Source: an uncultured Bacteroidales bacterium (GTDB taxonomy: Bacteria > Bacteroidota > Bacteroidia > Bacteroidales > WCHB1-69). From it: a stretch of DNA of 34,922 nt. Location: contig CAMKLG010000029.1 of the NCBI GenBank assembly GCA_946413585.1, positions 1 to 34,922 of the forward strand. Reading direction: 5' to 3'. Positions 31,054-34,922 of the stretch are shown in pieces; position 1 is the stretch's first letter; each line of letters begins with the position of its first letter. The notes under the pieces are model-generated. The model searched no databases. It had not been told where the DNA came from and was given only the letters and a program-made list of their open reading frames with translations. Position numbers and translations under genes: made by a program.

Positions 31054-32310
31054 TTACAACGATATTTCTGATATTCTTCGTTCTGCTTCAGATAAATCAA
31101 TATTAAATATTGTTGCATACCTTTTTTTCATCTCATCCTTCTCCTTATCTGTCAAAAGATTGCCATCATACATGTTTATTAGTAGATATTTGACCAATGA
31201 TTGATTGCGCATTGCCATTTTTTTTGTCAATGGATTCCATAAAATATAATTCCAAGGTTCATTGGAGACAATTCTTTCCATATGAGCATAGTGATTAAGA
31301 ATGTCCCCATAAGAGACTGCATAATCAATTTGTTTTATTCTTGTTACGCTTTCTACAAAAGGCAGCAATCCAATAGGTCGGAAAAACAAATTCCCACCAT
31401 TGTTATTGGAACGAAATGATTCTGCAGCATTATTACTATTATCGTTTGTATATCTATTGATTTCAGGGAATATACTTCTCATGCAATCCCAGAAACAAAC
31501 CAATTCGGCTGTATATTCTTCAATAATCGCATCTGAAGGCCTATTTCTCAAATAGTCTTTCAATTGAGATTGACTATATTTCTTATGTTCTTTATTGATT
31601 AAATATGCGAGAAATATTTCTTTATTGCAATCATACAATGTCATCAAAGATGTGAAAGATTGTTTATCTTCTTTTGGTATCGACTTCGAATTGCTGACTT
31701 TAATTCTATTCTCCATGAAAAGAGGATAAGTTTCCAACAATTCACGTGTTACGATAGCCACTATATCATCTTCGTCAAGTATAATAATATCTCCTAAACG
31801 CACTGGTTTTACATATCTATTCAATGTGGAAAATATTCTTCTTGAACGTTCCATGCCTTCTGGTGTGTTACTATGCCCAATAAGCATGACATTTATTGTT
31901 TCTGTGGCTATTTCTGGTTTCTGAATAATAGCTGCTTTTATACCTTCAACACGATGTTGACCGTCAACAGGAAAAATTTTTTCCTGACCAGTAAATTCCA
32001 ACAACCCAACATTACTAAACTGCTCATTATTTAACTCATAACGTATTTCTGTCCATTTAGGATCCCCGTCGTAAACAGCCAAAACCAAACTATCAAAAAA
32101 ATGGTCATTTCGATTAACAATATAATCTTTGATTTTTACATAGTTATCGGTCAAAGAACGTTGAAGCACTTCTTTTAGCGAATTTGAAGTGTGTAATTCT
32201 GAATCAACCTTTTTGACCAAATCATGTATTTGTTGAAATGTCAAATTTGCAGAATAATAAATAGTTGTACCTATTTTTCCTCTTATTGCTGGTATTTTTA
32301 TAGCTTCCAT
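31054..32310 (-). CDS. DGQHR-domain protein, DndB family
   Basis: A 418-residue protein with the signature FPVDGQHRVEG (DGQHR at 116-120). Downstream it has the family pattern INVMLIGHSNTPEGMERSRRIFSTLNRYVKPV. DGQHR proteins include DndB, which regulates phosphorothioation genes in dnd loci, and the DpdB protein of the 7-deazaguanine DNA modification system. The fold is ParB/sulfiredoxin-like. This one is somewhat longer than typical DndB (about 360). It begins 2 bp after the GIY-YIG gene and ends 2 bp before the helicase. Its DNA is AT-rich compared with the core genes of the window. Regulatory or modification role inferred from family. Confidence 0.9.
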   Translation of the reverse strand: MEAIKIPAIRGKIGTTIYYSANLTFQQIHDLVKKVDSELHTSNSLKEVLQRSLTDNYVKIKDYIVNRNDHFFDSLVLAVYDGDPKWTEIRYELNNEQFSNVGLLEFTGQEKIFPVDGQHRVEGIKAAIIQKPEIATETINVMLIGHSNTPEGMERSRRIFSTLNRYVKPVRLGDIIILDEDDIVAIVTRELLETYPLFMENRIKVSNSKSIPKEDKQSFTSLMTLYDCNKEIFLAYLINKEHKKYSQSQLKDYLRNRPSDAIIEEYTAELVCFWDCMRSIFPEINRYTNDNSNNAAESFRSNNNGGNLFFRPIGLLPFVESVTRIKQIDYAVSYGDILNHYAHMERIVSNEPWNYILWNPLTKKMAMRNQSLVKYLLINMYDGNLLTDKEKDEMKKRYATIFNIDLSEAERRISEISL

Positions 32311-32312
32311 AA

Positions 32313-32837
32313 TTAAAACGCATTTGTTGTTGCTTGAACTTCTATTTTGTCTGGAATTTCAGAATTAAATGGAGGTCTAATTGCACGAATTAGAGTTGCT
32401 TCATCTCTATCAATTACATCATTATCTGTTTCAGGATAATAGCGATAAAACAAATAATCTTTCCAATATTTTTTCATTCTAACAATTTCTGTTCTTGAAT
32501 TATCAGAATCATACTCTTTAGCACGTTTACGGATGTACCGTTTCCCTTCAGAATAATGACATCTTCCTATATAAACAATATAGTTTTCAAAAAATGAAAG
32601 ATTAATCCCTTTCAGATAAAACATATATACACCTCCTGTATTCGTAGGTAAATTCTTAATATCCTCTGAAATACTTTCTCCCTCATAATACTTTATTTCT
32701 TTTGACCAATTATCTTCATTAATTATTGGATTATCATCATCAATTTTGTTTTCAATCCAATGTTTTGGATTGTGATAATAAATTATATCATATAACTTAT
32801 CCTCGTCGTTCAAATTCAAGAATGCATTTGCTCTCAT
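32313..32837 (-). CDS. GIY-YIG endonuclease-like protein
   Basis: The 174-residue protein carries a GIY-YIG domain. The GIY strand is GGVYMFYL (68-75), the YIG strand is IVYIGRC (87-93), and basic residues follow in YIRKRAKEY (101-109). The catalytic Glu is in DRDEATLIRAIRPPFN (about Glu146), and the closing PPFN (155-158) resembles the E...P.YN end of UvrC-type domains. All active-site features are present, so it is probably an active nuclease. An N-terminal extension of about 65 residues precedes the domain. G+C is low (14 of 60 bases in 32461-32520). It starts 6 bp after the DndC-like gene and ends 2 bp before the DGQHR gene. Confidence 0.85.
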   Translation of the reverse strand: MRANAFLNLNDEDKLYDIIYYHNPKHWIENKIDDDNPIINEDNWSKEIKYYEGESISEDIKNLPTNTGGVYMFYLKGINLSFFENYIVYIGRCHYSEGKRYIRKRAKEYDSDNSRTEIVRMKKYWKDYLFYRYYPETDNDVIDRDEATLIRAIRPPFNSEIPDKIEVQATTNAF

Positions 32838-32843
32838 ATTATT

Positions 32844-33944
32844 CTAAATAAAACAATTAGCACACATAATTTCATCACCTAACACATCCACAAGCGTTGT
32901 CCCTTTGTTTTGCTTGCGGTTCTCCTCTTGACGTTTGATAATATCGAGTTTTATTTGGCGCACACGTTCGGGCTTGCATAATTCAGCCAAACTCTCGTTT
33001 TGATTCCACGTATAGCCATCTTTTTCAAACTCCATAGCCTGCCGATATAAATCAGGGTGTTGCTCGTAGAGCCAAATCCATTCTATCTTCTGTTGGAAGA
33101 AACAGAAGTAGCATCCCGAACGGCTTCGAGAATAGGTTCCAGTTCTTCCGTCAACTTCAAATGGAATCTCTTCATAATATGCTGGAACACCAACGCCACT
33201 CTCGCGAAGCAATCGAAAGATGTCCTCTTTCACAAGCACATCTGTGTTGTCAAGCAGTGGGAAGTTGTCTAGTTTACCTACCGGGTAGTCTGTGGTTTTT
33301 AAGAAAGCAAAGACCACGTGATTAAAAAGCTTTATGTCAAAGTCCAACAAGGCATTCAGCTTTTTAGAAAAGTAAAAATGCTTTGATATTGGCTTCGAGG
33401 CAGTTCCCATAATCTCGTCTTTCATGAAGTTGTCGGGGCAAAACAAATCGTACAATGATACAAACTGCTCCAAGTTGTCATTATGTAACACTTTGTTGAT
33501 CACATCAAGGCTCCAAATGTTTCTTCTGAACGGGAACACCGCCTGAATATTGGGTTTTGAGGAAATGTAGCCATCCCTATCTTCATCTCCACGGATGCCG
33601 ACGTATGAGATAGCCATGTCATCGCCGACATACTTTTCAAATTCTGCCAATTTCATCTTTTGAGTACACCATCGCGCTTGCGGTGATGGAAGAAAACCAC
33701 CCATCGCTTTGAGGAAATGATGGAATGGGGTCGGTTCTGAACTACCTTCAGCTGCTCTTAACCTTACAATCTTTCCTAAATAGGTTTCAAGACGTCTGAT
33801 TAAATCTTCGGTTTCTTCCAACTCACACCCTGTATCTGAATTATAGTATTCAATTTTCAATGTTGGATACTTTTGCTTCAGATATATGGAAAGTGCTGCG
33901 CTGTCTTTTCCACCTGAAATACCTAATATGTGTCTGACATTCAT
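32844..33944 (-). CDS. DndC-like PAPS-reductase-family sulfurtransferase
   Basis: A 366-residue PP-loop ATP pyrophosphatase of the PAPS reductase family. It starts with HILGISGGKDSAAL (SGGKDS at 10-15), followed by YYNSDTGCELEE. Cys residues lie at 93 (RWCTQKMK), 278 and 281 (SGCYFC), and 361 and 364 at the C-terminus (CANC). DndC and SspD use the PP-loop to activate DNA and Cys-held sulfur/Fe-S chemistry to install phosphorothioate; the Cys pattern here would allow similar chemistry, which is an inference. An assimilatory PAPS or APS reductase is unlikely, given the length, the extra C-terminal CxxC and the DndB/DndD-like neighbours. Its start overlaps the TOPRIM-like gene as ATGA. No cysteine desulfurase (DndA) is present in the window. 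Confidence 0.88.
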   Translation of the reverse strand: MNVRHILGISGGKDSAALSIYLKQKYPTLKIEYYNSDTGCELEETEDLIRRLETYLGKIVRLRAAEGSSEPTPFHHFLKAMGGFLPSPQARWCTQKMKLAEFEKYVGDDMAISYVGIRGDEDRDGYISSKPNIQAVFPFRRNIWSLDVINKVLHNDNLEQFVSLYDLFCPDNFMKDEIMGTASKPISKHFYFSKKLNALLDFDIKLFNHVVFAFLKTTDYPVGKLDNFPLLDNTDVLVKEDIFRLLRESGVGVPAYYEEIPFEVDGRTGTYSRSRSGCYFCFFQQKIEWIWLYEQHPDLYRQAMEFEKDGYTWNQNESLAELCKPERVRQIKLDIIKRQEENRKQNKGTTLVDVLGDEIMCANCFI

Positions 33945-34639
33945 ATTTCTACACTTTCGTTGATCGCGTTTTTAATTGTGTCCAATTGCTCCATAAACTT
34001 TTGAAAACCGAAGTTATATTGGGCAATTTGGGGAATCTCCTTCCGTTTCATCTTCTTCAACACTTTCTGATACACGCTCAATGCTTCGGATGAATTCTTG
34101 TCTTTTTGAGGAATCCCTATGCCCTCTTTCTGAAGTTGTTGGTTCAGAATGTAGATACAGTTGGTTGTGGCGCAACGTTTTTTCGTGTCATTTTCATAAT
34201 AAAGCGGCAACAACCAACATTCCGTTTCGTTGAAACAAATGGCAAACAATATTCTGTCGGAATAAGCATCCCACACCTCACTACTGATGTTTTGTTTTAG
34301 GCGGGAGCATACTCTCTTATACAGTTCACTGTCAGAAACTCTTCTATTATGGTCGTCATAGATGTCCACATCGTAATGTTTCTGAGTGCAGGTGTCTGTG
34401 TCGATTTGAATGATAATATAGTCGTTCGTGACCATATTGTCGCTGATTACGTTGTCATTACAATGGTTGAGGACTTGAAGCCATCCTCCGTCGTCATCCT
34501 GCTTTTCTATACCATGAGATATTCTTGTTGGTGGTTGAATACGGTTCACGACCACATCGTCACCCAGATATCGGTTGATGATGTACGTGAGAATCTTCAA
34601 CTCAGACACTCCTTCACAAATCATACCTATTGTAACCAT
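33941..34639 (-). CDS. TOPRIM-like partner of an ABC-type ATPase (232 residues)
   Basis: With the start at 34639 the protein begins MVTIGMICEGVSE. A conserved Glu (E9) follows the first strand, and D80-x-D82 lies in IIIQIDTDTC. An FNETECWLLPLYY segment follows at about 150. This E...DxD layout fits a TOPRIM fold as in OLD nucleases, RloB and the AriB subunit of PARIS, but I assign it by pattern only. The start at 34639 is preferred over one at 34693 because AAAGG lies just upstream and the longer form would overlap the ATPase gene. It lies 11 bp after the ATPase gene and ends in an ATGA overlap with the DndC-like gene, which ties the pair to the modification operon. Confidence 0.75.
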   Translation of the reverse strand: MVTIGMICEGVSELKILTYIINRYLGDDVVVNRIQPPTRISHGIEKQDDDGGWLQVLNHCNDNVISDNMVTNDYIIIQIDTDTCTQKHYDVDIYDDHNRRVSDSELYKRVCSRLKQNISSEVWDAYSDRILFAICFNETECWLLPLYYENDTKKRCATTNCIYILNQQLQKEGIGIPQKDKNSSEALSVYQKVLKKMKRKEIPQIAQYNFGFQKFMEQLDTIKNAINESVEI

Positions 34640-34650
34640 AAGACCTTTGT

Positions 34651-34922
34651 TTAGAAATTGTCCGGAAGTCCTCCAATAAAACCTTTTTGCCATGCCTCAG
34701 AAAGCGGCATTGACATTTCGCCTTTCAGTACCACCCGATTCGTTTTGGTATAACCGTCAATCGAGCGTCGAACCACATGCAAACGGACATCATCATCGTA
34801 CAGATTCATGCCATCAAGTACCGCCGCGTTGTGCGTGGTGGCAATGATCTGCTTGTTATGTTTCTTAGCCAATTCAATAAGGCGGCGCGTCACTTCACGA
34901 CAAAGTTTAGGATTAAAAGCTG
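34651..34922 (-). CDS. ABC-type AAA ATPase, C-terminal part (5' end outside the window)
   Basis: Only the last 90 codons or so are present; the frame is open to the window edge. It begins in the region just after Walker B (AFNPKLCREVTRRL), then IIATTHNAAVLDG, where the His is the H-loop of ABC/RecF-type ATPases (AAA_21/OLD class). A C-terminal beta-rich tail follows (RLHVVRRSIDGYTKTNRVVL...). Such ATPases commonly stand directly before TOPRIM or other nuclease partners in anti-phage loci. Its stop is 11 bp upstream of the TOPRIM-like gene. The Walker A motif, full length and family must be read from sequence beyond this window. Confidence 0.85.
   Translation of the reverse strand, partial: AFNPKLCREVTRRLIELAKKHNKQIIATTHNAAVLDGMNLYDDDVRLHVVRRSIDGYTKTNRVVLKGEMSMPLSEAWQKGFIGGLPDNF

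Noticed and set aside
34639-34693. Longer start for the TOPRIM-like protein at 34693
   Set aside because: It would overlap the ATPase gene by 43 bp and add residues unlike the family; AAAGG before the ATG at 34639 favours the shorter form.
25783-34922. Queuosine-type (Dpd) DNA modification island
   Set aside because: DGQHR and helicase proteins occur in Dpd, but no DpdA-like transglycosylase is visible; the PP-loop sulfurtransferase and DndD-like ATPase point to sulfur chemistry. queA at 18354 is the normal tRNA gene.

Overview
The window looks like a chromosomal segment of a Bacteroidales-type bacterium (phylum Bacteroidota). The evidence is a Bacteroidetes-style dcw cluster with the long form of MraY and a PASTA-tailed FtsI, A-rich leaders with little Shine-Dalgarno signal, and nine perfect matches to the Bacteroides -7 promoter element TAnnTTTG in front of gene starts. 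The genes present (a 655-residue HhH/beta-rich protein, a ~407-residue QueA, a FatA/FatB-type acyl-ACP thioesterase, a C69 peptidase) also fit. Species cannot be fixed from sequence reading alone.

Layout. 1-7074 (minus strand) is the start of the division and cell-wall cluster, transcribed mraZ > rsmH > ftsL-like > ftsI > murE > mraY, with overlapping reading frames from mraZ to ftsI. 7075-7509 is an AT-rich divergent intergenic region. 7510-8712 is hflX (plus). It runs head-on into a secreted protein of unknown function (8709-10478, minus), and their stop codons share a CTAG. 10607-15233 (minus) is sbcD-sbcC. 15357-18336 (plus) is a three-gene run: C69 dipeptidase, acyl-ACP thioesterase, conserved hypothetical. 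queA (minus) and a two-gene envelope operon (plus, 19669-22427) diverge from a shared promoter region.

22428-25782 is a patchy zone. It holds a repeat present twice, a lipoprotein gene broken by one in-frame stop, a strikingly GC-rich SGNH hydrolase and a stand-alone AAA/DUF4143 ATPase.

25783-34922 (minus) is the accessory region of interest: a compact run of at least nine genes with spacings of -4 to +11 bp. In transcription order these are an ABC-type ATPase (5' end outside the window), a TOPRIM-like protein, a PAPS-reductase/DndC-like sulfurtransferase, a GIY-YIG nuclease, a DGQHR (DndB-family) protein, a PLD-helicase fusion, a 77-residue acidic protein, a DndD-like SMC ATPase, and an unknown 195-residue protein in the slot where dndE normally lies. 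I read it as a divergent sulfur-based (phosphorothioate-like) DNA modification and restriction system, coupled to an OLD/PARIS-like ATPase-TOPRIM pair. No recognisable DndA cysteine desulfurase or DndE is visible. This system is the main finding.

A second theme is non-coding. Several spacers carry degenerate arrays with a strict 7-bp period (GGTTTAT/GGTTTAG/GGAGTAG/GGAATAG and CATTATG families), and two carry short hexamer arrays. They resemble the heptameric STRR repeats known from cyanobacteria in form only.
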